The position numbers and the translations under genes were made by a program. 59,089 nt of DNA from Chromera velia (Eukaryota; Sar; Chromeraceae): contig JAHBMJ010000587.1 of assembly GCA_018398765.1 (NCBI GenBank), positions 2,116 through 61,204 of the forward strand, read 5' to 3'. Below are positions 1 through 12,518 of this stretch, in pieces. How positions within the stretch are numbered: the first letter of the stretch is position 1; each line of letters begins with the position of its first letter. The notes below the pieces were generated by a model. It did no database searches, was not told the origin of the DNA, and saw nothing but the letters and a program-made list of their open reading frames with translations.

Positions 1-125
1 TGTATGTGTGTGTGTGTGTGTGTGTATGTGTGTGTGTGTGCATATATGTATATGTGTATATATGTGTGGGTATGTGTGTATGTATGAGTATGTGTGCGTG
101 TATGCGTGTGTGAGTATATGTGTGA
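1..125. repeat. TG-rich microsatellite
   Basis: Almost uninterrupted TG/TATG repeat at the left edge of the window. No coding potential apart from repeat-driven frames. Confidence 0.9.
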
Positions 126-1510
126 GCACCACCACCTGTGGAGATGCCTCGGCCGGTCAACGATGATGCCCTCAGAGGTAAGTAGCCATTGGAGCAGTAC
201 AGGTTTGCCTTTGCAAAAGCGAAATACCACTAGCTGGTGGTCGCAGCCGGTATGGGGTGGAGGATGATTGATGTCTAGTAGGCCTTCGGGTTAGAAAGGT
301 GCATGCATATTCCAGGGGTGGTGGGATTGCCGTGTGGACGCCTCTAGTTACCTTGTCCGACTGGTGCGGGGATCGGTAGCTGTGTTGAGTAGTTGTCATG
401 CAGATTGATCAGTCGCAGTGGCCAAGGTTTTCCCTAAAAAACAGCGCAAGTTTGTATGCTTGCAAGGGTTTTTAGACCTGTTGTGAGGCTACGATTGATC
501 AGCTGTATCAAGATGATCGAAGTCACGCCTATTTTCGTCGCTAGTAGTCGTAGGATGGAATAAATCGACAAACTAGGTTAGATCCGCCTCTCATATATGG
601 GGACGCGGCATACATGAAAAAACCCTCAATCATCATCGTTTTTAGTCCAAGACCACTTTAGGATGCGATAGATTCGAACGGCCTAGGTAGAATGCATAGG
701 GGTGGGAGACTCCTGTACAGGAGATGCCCTGCAAGCCGCAGCCCCGCAGGCCGAGAGTCTGCCACAATACAATACAATACCCAAGCGCGACGGTTCAAAA
801 TTTTGCCAAAAAACTCGCGAATAATGTCAGCGCGTGCATGCATGCTGATGCAGTGACACGATAATATGGGCGAACCGATACAGCTGGTATATACGCCTGC
901 TCGTGTTTCCATCTCTCTGCATGACAGCTAGCTGCCGAGCTAATATGAATAATAGGCTTGTGACGCCTGTCACTCTGAGAATCTCTGAGATACTCTCAGC
1001 AGACTTGCAGCTACAGTGCTTGTAGAGACCGTTCGACAGCCCCCGCAGCGCCAGCTTGACAGCAATGACTGCACTTCAGTCAAGTGTTTGCCTTGTCTGC
1101 TCGAAATCTTCCTGACGATCTCTGAAGAAAACGAACCGATCAGTCAAGTGATCTTTGATTCTCAGGTAAGAAAAGTGGGGAGGACAGTGGAGGGGTAGCT
1201 TGAGTCTCTCCTCCGTATGGTTTCCTCGACGTGCCCTCGCAGGAGGATCGTCTCTCTGTCAGCTCTTCTTTTTTTACATGCTGAAAGTCCATTCATGAGT
1301 ACAAGACCCTCCAATGTATGTGTGACCTGCAGTCCCTCCTCGTCGTTCCACACACTCCGGCAAGCTGGCTGGAGTCTGCTGAGCACGCGCTGTCCCCCTC
1401 TTCCACCTAGGTGCTTGGAGTTTTTGAGAGAGGGGGCTGGGCTTGCTGACGAGGGGCAGGACAGGATCGGAGACAAGAGGCGAAAGTGGAAGAAGAAAGG
1501 AGACTGAAAG
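126..1510. other. Upstream region of the MORN gene, no clear gene
   Basis: No convincing gene. One stretch at about 1011-1161 is preceded by an acceptor-like TTGCAG, followed by a donor-like CAG/GTAAGA, and is open in one frame, so it could be a 5' untranslated or alternative first exon of the downstream gene. The rest shows only scattered short frames on both strands. Confidence 0.4.
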
Positions 1511-1911
1511 ATGGGGAACTGCGCTTGTCCCAGAGGCACGGGACCTCAAGCGGAGGTGGTCGATGAACATTTGAATGAGGTAATTGCATGGGCCTGTGGG
1601 TGGGTGAGCACATGGAGAATACAAGATGGGACAGATATGACGTGAATGGACCGATGCGCCCTTCCACTCAGTCTCTCCTTCGAGTGCGAGACAGACCCCC
1701 ACCCATGTCTTCTCTCAGGTTCACGTCGTTGGGTTGTATACAGAAGAGTGAGAAATTGAGAAGGTGTTCCTGCCCGAGAAGCTCCGCTCTGCTCGTGAAG
1801 CCCACACGCTGGGAGGCTGTCGGTTTCTTGGGTGTGAGAAAGAGAGTGTATGGGGCTGCTAGCAACTTCTCTCCCTCCCTCTCTCCCCCTCACTCCGCCC
1901 CCCCCCCCCNT

Positions 1912-1987
<76 letters not shown>

Positions 1988-2550
1988 CAGACTGCGCATG
2001 TGGATCGATGCATCTAGAGATAGGGCTCACGCGGTTCTTTCTCAGGACAATGCTGCAGAAAGGCGTGCGTTGAGGCATCACTGGGTCCTCGTACAAAGAA
2101 AAAGCACTCCTTTGTATTCATATGAATGAAATTTCAGGAGACCGTCGAAGGAAAGGGAAGGGGGAGGGCGAGAGGCAATGCCCCAGAAACGAGCGGCAAC
2201 GCCGGTGGAGGTGACGGTCAGTCAGTCATGCATCGCTCATTCCATTCTTGTACCTGTTCTTTCTTTTTCTCCTTTCCCCCTTCCCCCCGCTTCGCACTTA
2301 ATGTTTCGTCTATGTGCGTACGGGAGGACCCTGCGCTCCCTTGTTTCTTTCTGTCTGCAACAAAAGAGAGAGAGGACGCAGGTGTGCAAATGCACCATTT
2401 GGTCTCGCTTTGTTCATGCAAAAGTTTGCATTCTTCCTCTGCTCCTGTCAGATGGTGCAATCGGGACCGGGGGAGGGGAACGATTCTTCAAAGAACAAGT
2501 GAGTGAGTGAGTGAGTGAGTGCGTATTACTTCTCTCTCTTTGACCTTCTG

Positions 2551-2590
<40 letters not shown>

Positions 2591-3919
2591 TGTGTGTGGC
2601 TGCCTGCCTCTCTCTGTTTCCGACTCTGTCTGTCTGAGCCTGTGTTTTGTTTTCCACGTTTCTTTGCTCCTTCTTTCCTTGAACCGAGTCCTAGCACGCA
2701 TAAGACGCAAGAGTGTTCCGGTCTGTCTTCCGCGTTCTGTGCATCTGTACCGTTTTTCTGTTGCGTTGCAGACATTTGACAACGGGGCAATCTATAAGGG
2801 ACAGTGGGTGAAGTTGCCCGAGGTAAGTGGAGGTGAAAGAATGAAAGGAGAAGCGAGGACCTCCAAGAAAGGCCATTTTTGATGTCACTTGCCCCCCTTC
2901 TATTTGCGGGTATTCTTCACTTCTTGGGATGCGATTACTCCGTTCAATTGCGGTAGTCCGGATTTTCAGCTTCTCTCCATGCCCTGCTTAGTTTTTTTCA
3001 TCCCGTGTTGCTAGATTTTTCCATTTGTACATGTATACATGAACAACACGTCACCCAGCATATGTTTATGAACGATGGCCGGATGGATGGATGGATGGAT
3101 GGTTGGATGGTTGGATGCAGGAAGAGTCACCCGTACGGGACGGATCCGGAGTGCAAGTCTGGAGTGACGGTGCACGGTCAGTCAGTCAGTCAGTCAGTCA
3201 AATGACTGAGTGACAACTCGATCGGTGCTTCCGCACTTCAAGCAGCTTGTTTTGTTTCGGCTCGTGCGAGGGCAAATTGACGCCCATGCGTAGTGCATTC
3301 CCTCTTCCGTTGTTGTGTGCGTTGCTCTTTCTTTCAACTTGTCACAGCCTGGGGGGACCCCACGTAGTTTACTTTACTTCATTCATCAGAGGAGCTTTCG
3401 GACGTCTTTATAAAGGTCTGGAATCAGAAGATTGTGCGACTCATGACTTTGACTGGGTTTCTGGCCCTCTCTTGAAACTGGCAGGCGCATTCTGTAAAAA
3501 ACTTTCTGTCTGTCGGTGTGTCTTGTGACGAGACTGCAGGTATGAAGGCCAATGGATCAATGACAAGGCCCAGGGCAAGGGCAAATTCCTCCATGGTGCG
3601 TGTCTCTACAGTTTTGTGTGTGTCTGCCTGTCTGTCCTGTTGGGTGGTTTCTTCATGCACATACGTCCATACATGATACTCGCAAGCGCATACACAGCCA
3701 GAGTGTGTACCTGCATGTGAAAAGCCTGTGTCTATCTGTTGATCTTATTTTCCGTCACAATGCAGTCATCGTTGATCCTGTAAAGACACTATGAGGCGTG
3801 GAAGATCACTTTCACTGGTTCACGTGCTGTGTATGACGTTGGAATGGTCAACCGTCGTTTCGTGTTGGAATTTTCTCTCGAAGGCAGGGTGAAAGCTCTT
3901 TTCGGCATTTGCCTTTGGG

Positions 3920-3987
<68 letters not shown>

Positions 3988-6900
3988 GTGTGTGCAGTGG
4001 ACGGCGACGTCTATTTTGGTGACTGGGTGGAGGACAAGGCCCATGGGTGGGTGTGTGCATTCGGCTAGGAATTGAAAGATTCGTTCCCATACTCGCACCT
4101 AGGTTGTAAAATAACTCAGTAAAGGCAATCGCCAACCAATGGGTGAGTGGGTCAATCGCTTGACAGAACTTCGCATTCCCTTTTGTCCTCTCTACTTCCT
4201 TCCTGAGCATCTCTAAATCTGAAACACCCGCACGAGTGGGCAGACCAACGGAAGCGCCCCAGAGTCTCTGCAACTTTTTCTCTAGAGCTCCTCTTCCAGA
4301 GCGACTGCTGAATGGGAGGAAGGACAGGCCATTGGATCTGATCGAATAGTCGGTATGATGTTGAAAGATGTGATTTTTTGTGCAATGAGAAACACTAACA
4401 GATCGAGAGGAGATGATGAATCGGATTGGACTCTGAATCGCCACGTTTTCACGACATAATTAAATTATAAGACCGTCCCTCTGGTTGCACGTACTGATTC
4501 ATGCATGCAGAATCGGAACCTACCATCATGCTGACGGGTCAACGTGAGTCTCTCACTTTGGAGGTTTTATTCTCCAGTTCTTCTCACTCCTTCAGTTTTC
4601 CAAATGAGCTTTTTGTGTCCTCTGTGTCTTTCTTTTGTCTTGTGGGGGGAGGGGGGGAAGGCGGGAGGCAGGCGTCCTTGGTCTCGTCTCCCCCAGTCCC
4701 CGTCGGCTTCCACACCCGCTCGTTGTTTTTTTTGGTGTCCGGCTTCCTCTCCCTCGTTTTCGCCGTGGAGTTTCCTCCTTTCTTGTTCCCTTCTTCTGCA
4801 CCTTGTTGCAGTGTGAGCATTGATCAACACCTTTACGCTGCTCATCTGTCTGCTTGTTCAGGTACGAAGGGGAGTGGCGAGAGGATAAACAAGACGGGAA
4901 AGGAAAAGAGGTCGGTCACTTTGTACACCTGCCTGACCGTCTGTTTGCCAACAGACGCATAATGTGAAGAAATCAATTCACTGTCGAAACGTAAATGCAG
5001 TCCAAAGTCATACTTCTCTCATTCATTCTGGCCGGATAACGGGAGGTCTCTACCTGTGACTCCCAGTCCCTCCCTCCCTCCCTGTATGCATATCACTTAT
5101 CCTCAGTCTCTACTTCTCTTCCCTTCCTTCTCCGTCATGTGCCTGTATGCTTTCCCTCTCTCTTGCCCCCCCCTTTCAACGACTCCATGCGCTTCCCCCC
5201 CCTCTTTGCAGGAATGGCCAGACGGAGCCAAGTACGAAGGGCAATACTGGTACGTCGTGGAAGGAAGGAAGTTGCTCACACAAACATACACACGCGCCCG
5301 CTAGAATGTGCCTATGGACGCACGTAGGCATACATTCAAAAAAATACAATCACCCCCCCAGGACAAGCACCCTCTTCGCATGCTGTCTCTGCTGGCTAAC
5401 CTTCGTGTGCAGCAACAAGAAGGACTACGAAAATGTAGCAATATGCATTTATTTGTGCACATATACATGCACTGTTTTTTGCAGCAACGGGAAGAAGCAC
5501 GGCCACGGGGTTTTCTGGTGGGCAGAGGGGAGCGTGTACGAAGGTCAATTCAACGAGAATGACATTGACGGCAGGGGCATCTACAAGTGGAAGGACGGAA
5601 GGTCAGTAGTCAGGCGTTAGTTTTCCTATCATCTCAGGTGTCAGATTGATTGACCGATCGATCGATAGATGAGGTTGTTTCTGTGTTGTTTGAGTGTTGG
5701 AGGACTCTTCGAAACGCATCGTTTATGATTGTGCGTCGTTCCGGCATTCATGCAGCAAGTCACGGATATCGGTTGCCAATTTTCTATTTCTTGGTTTTTT
5801 GTGATGCGTGAAGGCAGGAAAAAAGGAGGAAGCAAGGAAGGAAGAAAGAAGGCTGCACCCCATACTTGTCCATTAGCTCAAAGGACTGGGTTGAGGTTGG
5901 ACGACAGTGAGTGTGCTGGCGTATGCGTGTGGATTGATTCGTGTGAGATGAAGAGAAGGGGGCGTGGAGACTCTTTTCTCTGGCCTTCTCGCCTGTCTGA
6001 ACACAAGACTTCTTTTTATTCTCCTGTTTATCTTCTTTCCATGCAGAGTTTTTGACGGCGAATGGCAGAAGAACCGGATGCACGGGAAGGGCACCTTCAC
6101 TTGGGCCGATGGGAGACGGTACGAGGGCCAGTACCTCAACGACCAAAAGGACGGGTTCGGAATTTTTACATGGCCAGACGGGAGGAAATATGAGGGAGGG
6201 TGGAAATGCGGAAAGCAACACTCGTTTGGCGTATACACAACAGGTCAGGACGGACTGTGGTTGGCCAAGGCCATGAGGAAGTGAGAATGCCTACTTTTGC
6301 ATCTAGCTTTTTCCTTTTGTGTCGTTCCGGATGCCGATGGATCGACGTGTATGGACTGCAAGCCTCTTTGTCATGATGTATGAGCGAAACTGTAGGATGC
6401 CAGAAGATATATGCTGCATATGGGACCAAGCGTATTTGTTTTGAGGCTGAGCCTTTCTCTTTTTGTCTGGGAGGATGCATTCCCTGCTTGCTTCGGAGCT
6501 CTTTCTCAAACACCCCACGGATCCGGGCAGTCAGGAAGGAACAGTGGAGAATCGATGAAGAAAAAAACGATACTCAAGCCAACAACAAATGTGTGGATTT
6601 GCCCATCTCTCCATGAACGAACCATTGCATGCAGCCAAGAACGAGGCGCGCGTGGGCAAGTGGGACGATGGAAAGAGATCAGAGTGAGTGAGGGAGTTGA
6701 TCTCATTTGGTTCTTTCTTTTCCGCTCTTTTCATCAAATCGTTTGCTCCCCTCCTTCGTCGTTTTTTTCTTGCCTTTCTTCCATCAACTCACCCAGCAGC
6801 ATCATTTATGCATTTTTGACTTATCTTTTTGTCCTTCTCCTCTTTTCGTCTTCTTTCTTTGCCTGTTGCCTCCAGGTCTTGTAACTCTCCCTGAATGCGT

Positions 6901-7079
6901 TCCCATGTGCTGAGGCAGGGAGTGTGCGCGTGCATGCACGATGCATCTCTTCAGACACCACCATTGTCCGCCTAAATTCTCTGTCGTTGTTTGTCTTTGA
7001 TTGACGCAGCTGGCTGAAGGATGCAGAGACGGGCAAAGTTCTCGCGGAGATGAAAAAACAGTACGGATGGAAGGATTGA
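1511..7079 (+). CDS. MORN-repeat protein with N-terminal acylation motif (14 exons)
   Basis: Exons, all joined in frame at GT-AG introns: 1511-1579, 2138-2216, 2452-2498, 2772-2822, 3121-3176, 3540-3595, 3998-4046, 4511-4543, 4862-4910, 5212-5249, 5485-5601, 6047-6243, 6635-6683, 7010-7079. They sum to 960 bases, or 319 residues. The protein starts MGNCAC, the form expected for myristoylation at Gly2 and palmitoylation at Cys4 and Cys6. A Gly-rich linker follows, then from about residue 67 to 300 some nine to ten MORN repeats of the YEGQW..GK.HG.G...W.DG type, and a short charged tail ending [12 protein letters not shown] repeats in alveolates bind or scaffold membranes and cytoskeleton at the cell cortex, and the acylated start fits a plasma or inner-membrane location. 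I chose this start because the ATG exon is in phase with all following exons. The splice model is read by eye but every phase agrees. The exact family member is not identified. Confidence 0.88.
1908..1985. repeat. (TG)n(AG)n microsatellite in MORN intron 1
   Basis: Poly-C, one undetermined base, then a TG run passing into an AG run inside the first intron. The N at 1910 suggests an assembly or sequencing problem in the homopolymer. Confidence 0.85.
2499..2600. repeat. GTGA repeat at a donor site, then (TC)n(TG)n
   Basis: The GTGA tetranucleotide run starts exactly at the donor of the 2452-2498 exon. A TC/TG run follows at about 2558-2598 inside the same intron. Confidence 0.85.
3921..3997. 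repeat. (TC)n(TG)n tract ending at a 3' splice site
   Basis: The dinucleotide tract leads directly into TGTGCAG, the acceptor of the 3998-4046 MORN exon, so the repeat serves as the polypyrimidine-like region of that splice site. Confidence 0.85.
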
Positions 7080-7907
7080 CTGGAAGGAAGAGGGAAGAAG
7101 GGAGGGACAGGCAAGCCCCTGCCTCGATCAAACTGCACAGGGAGAGAAACTTTTGACAGCTGTGGATTGTTTTCGCCTTCCGTCTGCAGTCAAGGGAGAA
7201 GGGGGGTGGAGAATAGGGGCATGTAAGCAAAGACCCAGGACGCAGGCCGTCTGTGTGCGTGGTCTCCCTCTCTTCTCTTTTCACATTTCTCTCTGTCTCT
7301 CTCTTTGCCTTCTGCCGAACCGCTGACTCAACCCCCAGTTCGCTCCCTCAGTCTGTCCGAGGGGCTGACCCAATTTCCACCAAGCATCCACTACGTTACA
7401 GAAACAAGCTTCGTCGATTGCTTTGTATCTGTGAATCCGTCCCAGCAAAAGCAAAAACATGACCGCTGTCACCCTCGGCAGTTCTCGGCAGTCTTCTCTT
7501 TCATCCATTCGCCTTCCTTCTGGCCTGTTCAGGTACGAGATCGATCGATAAAGCCATTTCTATCTTACAGGTAGACGGTGCAGTCAGGTGACTCAAATTG
7601 AGTGTGTGGGTGTGTATGTCGGATTATCCTTTCTTAGAGGATGAACGGATCTGTAAAGAGGGAGACATGTTCTGCATTAACCCGCGATACACCAGCCAGT
7701 AAAAAGCAATGCAAAAGTTGTATGTTTCTCAAAGACCAGACTTTCTAGCCCACCTTCAGAGTCTAGTTCGGAGTCACTTATTGGCGGCTTATGCCTATTT
7801 GCATTTGGACATGCTTTCAATTATAATATTGAATTCAATATTTAAGTATAAACCCAGTTTCTTTGTTTCATGATACTTAGTAGCATACTGTTTTTTATAG
7901 CATATAT
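7080..7907. other. Intergenic region
   Basis: 3' flank of the MORN gene followed by AT-rich sequence up to the left LTR. No gene, structured RNA or clear regulatory element recognised. Confidence 0.6.
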
Positions 7908-8228
7908 TATAATGAACTAGAGAGTCCAGTCAAGGACAGTCCAGTTAATCTTATGGTTCTCTATACAGGAATAATACTGCACGACTTCTGTCCGGCTTCT
8001 GCTCTCATCTATTGAGAGTTGCTTTATCGAATCACTCGAAGTATTGCGCGAATCAACTTCACAACATGGATGAATACATGCATGCTCTCCGTATGGATCA
8101 ATACATGCATGCTCTCCGTAATGCCTCCAGCCGCGCTGCCCCGATAAGCAACGCCACGGCTCGGGACCGGCCGAGTCGGGCCAACCACTGCACGCCCGCC
8201 GCCGCCTCTCTATAAGTGGCTGATTACA
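7908..8228 (-). repeat. Left LTR (3' LTR of the minus-strand copia element)
   Basis: About 320 bases, closely matching 13755-14048. It carries one extra 27-base tandem copy around 8065-8118 (unit containing ACATGCATGCTCTCCGT) that the other LTR lacks, which explains the length difference. The end reads GATTACA here and GATTATA in the other LTR. Confidence 0.9.
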
Positions 8229-8234
8229 TGACTT

Positions 8235-8269
<35 letters not shown>

Positions 8270-8270
8270 G
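8229..8270 (-). other. Candidate polypurine tract
   Basis: On the minus strand this is CCTGT followed by about 30 A then GGAAGTCATG, immediately before the 3' LTR, as expected of a plus-strand priming site. The length of the A run may vary in assembly. Confidence 0.55.
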
Positions 8271-11200
8271 GACAATCGGAAAATCTGATGGGGACGATGT
8301 CACACTGTCAGGACGAGGGGAGAGGGAAGTGAAATAAGGGAGTAAAAGCTCAATTGACATGGGCTTTGTGAAAGGGTCAGCCACATTGGAATGAGAAGGG
8401 ACGAACGAAAGGCGGATGGAAGCTTCATCTAACGCATCACGGAGGGAAAAGGTGTGCAAAACGAGGGTGCAGGGCGATTTTTCAATGATGCCGAGCTGAA
8501 GTGACTCGATGACGGACTGGAGGGCACGCTCGGTTGGACGGGGCATCTCACTAGAAACCAGCTTCAGCAAGTTATTTGAGTCTACCCCCACTTCCGCTGT
8601 GACTCCCGCTTTTCAGACACACCGCAGGACAGGCAAGAGGCACTCTAAGAAATCAATGAGGTCATGAGCAGCATAGAGCTCTGCTCGGGTGGAAGACCTG
8701 GCAACTCGCTTCTGAGAAAAGGCCCGCCAGTGCAGGATGGCAGACTTCAAAGTGAAGAGCCATCCAGACTGGGGATGTGCATTTCCTGCAGACCCCAACG
8801 CGGCATCGCTCCATGACTTAGTGGAGAGGGGAGACGATGTGGGAGGGACATCAGAGCGGGAGATACAGAGGATACGGGAGGTTGCGGTACGATGGGCATA
8901 ACGGAGAAGGGAAAAGAGGTAAGCAGCGTCGGCTTGAGTGGGAGCGGACGAATGACGGCTCAGTTGATTGCACCCTTGGGACAAGTCAGGGCGAGTATCT
9001 CGTGCAACCCACGAAAGACACCCCAGCCGTTCACGAAAGGCTTTGCCTTCCTGGGCTGTCAAGAGACGAGGCGGTTCAGAAGGAAGCTCGCAAGACGATG
9101 GGGGGAGGGGGAACAAATCGGGAGAAGGAACGGGAGCGGAAGAGGGAGCGGATGCGGAAGAATCCTCAGACTCCCCCATACCTTCACGGAGGGGGAGAGA
9201 CAGGAGGTACTCGGTTTGGTGGATGTGCACGGAGTCTCGTGACACATTGAAATCCACCCCTGCCCAGCGGAGGGTTCCGTTCTTGAGTTTGGTAATCTTC
9301 ATCTGGTAACCTCCTTTGGCTGCGATCTCGCGCGCGAGCTGAACTGCGAATCGACCAATGGGCAGGATGGCAAAGTCGTCAATAAAAGTGGGGAGAATCC
9401 TAAGGAGGCATGAAGTGGGGGCCTCAGGCTTACCCGTCCATTTCCACCACATTCCTCGAACAGAGGAAGGCACCCACCCTGCTGCTGCGAGCGTCTTGTT
9501 ACGAGAGCGGTCCCATAGATTACCAGAATCGCAGAGTCCGTAAAGCGCTCGGTTGAGGAGCCACAGGAACTGCCCATAGTCGGGGTAATCTTTTGGGGGA
9601 TGGATGTAAAGGGAATCGGAACGGAGAGCCGTGAGATATGCTGTTTTCACATCGGCCACAACGATTTCACGGGGGTCAAAATCGGAATGGGCAAATGCCA
9701 TGGCAAGGGCAATGCGTATAGCAGACTGGGAGGCGGTAGCGCAGAACGTGGTAACTCCTTCACGGCGGTCAAAGAAAGGAGTGCCATCAGCAATGACTCT
9801 AGACTTGTAAGTCCAAGCACCTTCCTCAACACGCCTCTCGGTGTCAACAAAATGCGTGGGCACTGCAGAGCGGTGGTGCTCGGCGTCTACTTCGGCGATC
9901 GGGACTCGCTTGTACACATCGTTGTCGGCAAGGGACTGCAACTCGGCGGCACGGGACTGGGCTCTCCCGTCGAGTTGTTCTACTGTGAGCCCCCGGCGGG
10001 GGAGGGGAATGTGAGTTGTCGCAGCTTGGAACGCACCAGGCCCCACCTCATCGGCCTCGTTCCACAAGTACACAACAGAGGCACCTGCAACGGGAGTCGG
10101 GTGGGGGGGAGGAGGGAAGATGGCAGCCGCAGCTGCTGAGGAGGCAAGGGAGTCGAAAGACAACCGATCGGTAGGGAACACAGTTTCTGGGCTGGCCAGA
10201 AGAACACTTCGGTAAGTGTTACAAAGGTGGGAGGGGAGGGTTCCCTCAGCAGAGAGGATAATGTTTCTCTCCACCACCTCTTCTGGCACCAGAAAACAAA
10301 GCTCGGGCCCACACCCAGAAGGTTTCTGCGCACCGTACAAAAGTTTGGGGCGGCCTCTGAGAGGGCACCATGCAGGCTGTATACGTCGGCTGGCAAGAGG
10401 CTGCTTGCCGTTTGACCCCCATGCCTGAACCTCAACCCGTCCCTCACCCTCAGGGTCGACAGCACGGATGCTACCAAGGAAGCAGCGGCCTGTATTCTCA
10501 TCCCGCCAAAGAATGAGCTCATTTTTGCCAAAATCGGTGATGTCAAACTTGGGGGAAAAATGCGGGGCAGACGAACATGGCGAGTCAGAAGACTGCTGCT
10601 GCTGCTGCTCCTGCTGCTGAGAAGACCCAACGGATGTGTCCGCACGCTTGAGAGGGGAGTCCAACGGCAACGGAACAACATAGACGGGGTCAGGGTTGGG
10701 GCTGTTATTGGGACGGATGCACCTGCAATGTGATAGGATGGGACGTCCTGAAGGGAGACGTAAGCGGAACACATGCTAGCTAATGCGCTGCAGCACAGTC
10801 GCAGGAGTGTACAGGGGGGCAAGTTTGGCGCGGGGGTGATCGGGGTGATGATGCAAAACAGACGAGCCAATAGGAAAGGGAGACGTCTCGGCAGAGGGAC
10901 GACGGGAGGTCTGAAGAAGGTCACGCAGGGCGTCGATGGGAGGACTGGGTGGCTGGGCACCCCAGTGTCGCTCAAAGGGGCTCTTGTGAGAGGACCCTCG
11001 AGGCTGACGATTGTATTTAACTATCGTAAGAGAAGCAAACTCCTTCCAATGCGAATCGTCAAGACCACGATCTCTCAAAATGCCCTGCAAGATCGTGAGC
11101 CACTCACAATGGGAACGCTCTGTTTTGCCGAGAGAGTGGTGGCTGCCCACAGGGGTTAAAGGGTTTGTGGCTTCCCGCTGAGCCAACCACTCATACCAGT

Positions 11201-12344
11201 TGCTTTGAAATTCGGGTCCGTGATCGGTCATCACCTCAGGAGTGAGGTCACCCTCCAGACTGCGGGACCAACAATCATAGGCAGCATGGATTATGGTGGA
11301 GTCTTTTGTTTCGACTACCTCTTGGGCGAGCCAATCATCATGCTGATCTTGGATGTGCAACGAGTACTCCCCTTTCAACCCCATCACCAGGTCACAACAT
11401 ACTCGCTGCCCGGGGCGATCGACCTTCAAAGACCCCCGGGTGCCGTCCCCCCCATGCCTCGGCTTCACATGCGCACACATACCCGCTCAGATGTATGGGA
11501 GCAGGGCGCGTTGAACGGCATGGCGGGAAATGCTGCTACGACCGGGAAAGAGGTCAGAAAGGGACGCACGGAGGGAATGCCAAGTGGCCTCGATGCCGGC
11601 GTGTCCTAACTATTCGTGATGTGCGCGGATGAGTTCATCAACAGTGGCTTTTATTGATATGGGAGGGGGGTCCTGTGAGGAAGAAGATTGGGGCTGCTGA
11701 GCAGAGGCTGGAGAACTATCACAAGATGAAGAAACGGGGGGAGAGACAGCAGATTCTCCCGAATGGGCTTTCACAACATGAGACTGGGTGCGATTTCCTC
11801 GTTGGTGCTTCCTCTGTTTGGCTGCCTTCAAACGAGCGGGGAGGTGCCCATTTGCAAGGACAACAGGAGAAGGAGACAACGAAGGGGACACAGGCAATGC
11901 AGGACCCACCGCAACGGCCTCTGGAGACACGGAATGGGAATTCGAAACGGGTGGGGACTCGGGCGGGGAAGTCCTGTCTATCTCCAGAGGCAGAAAAAAC
12001 AGGTCATTTTCTGCATGGAGAAAATTGATAACGGTAGAGGGGAGTTCCAGGGATCCAGTCTGATAGTCAAATCGCGCGCCTAGTTTGATGAGACGTTGAT
12101 TGCCGATGAGTGAGAGGGTGACTGCTTCTGTTTCCATGATGGAGGGTTTCAACACAGCGGGCTGCCCATTCAGTTTGCAAGGAATGGTGGCACGGCGCCG
12201 CATCCTCACTTTCATTCGACAAGCAGTCACAACTAAAAGAGGGTTCGGCAAATCAGTCTCAGTCCACTGCAACCCTGACTCTTCAGCATGCTTGTTCAGC
12301 CAGCCATGAGTGCACGTAGTGCCACTTACACCCAGATTAAGCAA
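8265..12344 (-). pseudogene. Copia pol region (protease, integrase, RT, RNase H), interrupted
   Basis: One minus-strand frame runs from the protease to the RNase H end and is broken by stops at 8613 (TGA), 10776 (TAG), 11487 (TGA) and 11610 (TAG). About 12344-11610 is protease-like, with a degenerate active-site turn NLGVSGTT. About 11609-10776 is integrase: His-rich zinc-finger remnant near 11590, then a core with VCCDLV, MTDHGPEFQ and the SLGKTERSH stretch carrying the catalytic D, D, E. About 10772-8613 holds reverse transcriptase (VADVKTAYL, FIDDFAI in place of the usual YVDD) and RNase H (HWRAFSQKRVARSSTRAEL). Its tail around 8350-8450 reads FVPSHSNVADPFTKPM, the usual copia RNase H end. 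All stops lie in a single frame, so the copy is a recently broken element rather than a shuffled one. Confidence 0.88.
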
Positions 12345-12518
12345 ACACGTAAAACCGTCAAAAGAGAAACCAGAAGAAACCGGAAGAGAAAAAACTGACT
12401 TTGATAAATGTCCCGCAGCGGCAGCTGCAGGGGAGGCGTCCGAATCTGCATCCGATGCCTCTGACTCATTCGTCTCGCCAGTCAGGGCCCCTCCCTGCTG
12501 ACGAGCACGCCCCCTTCC

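Noticed and set aside
8837..10139. Plus-strand frames of 113-179 codons
   Set aside because: They are antisense shadows of the copia pol region.
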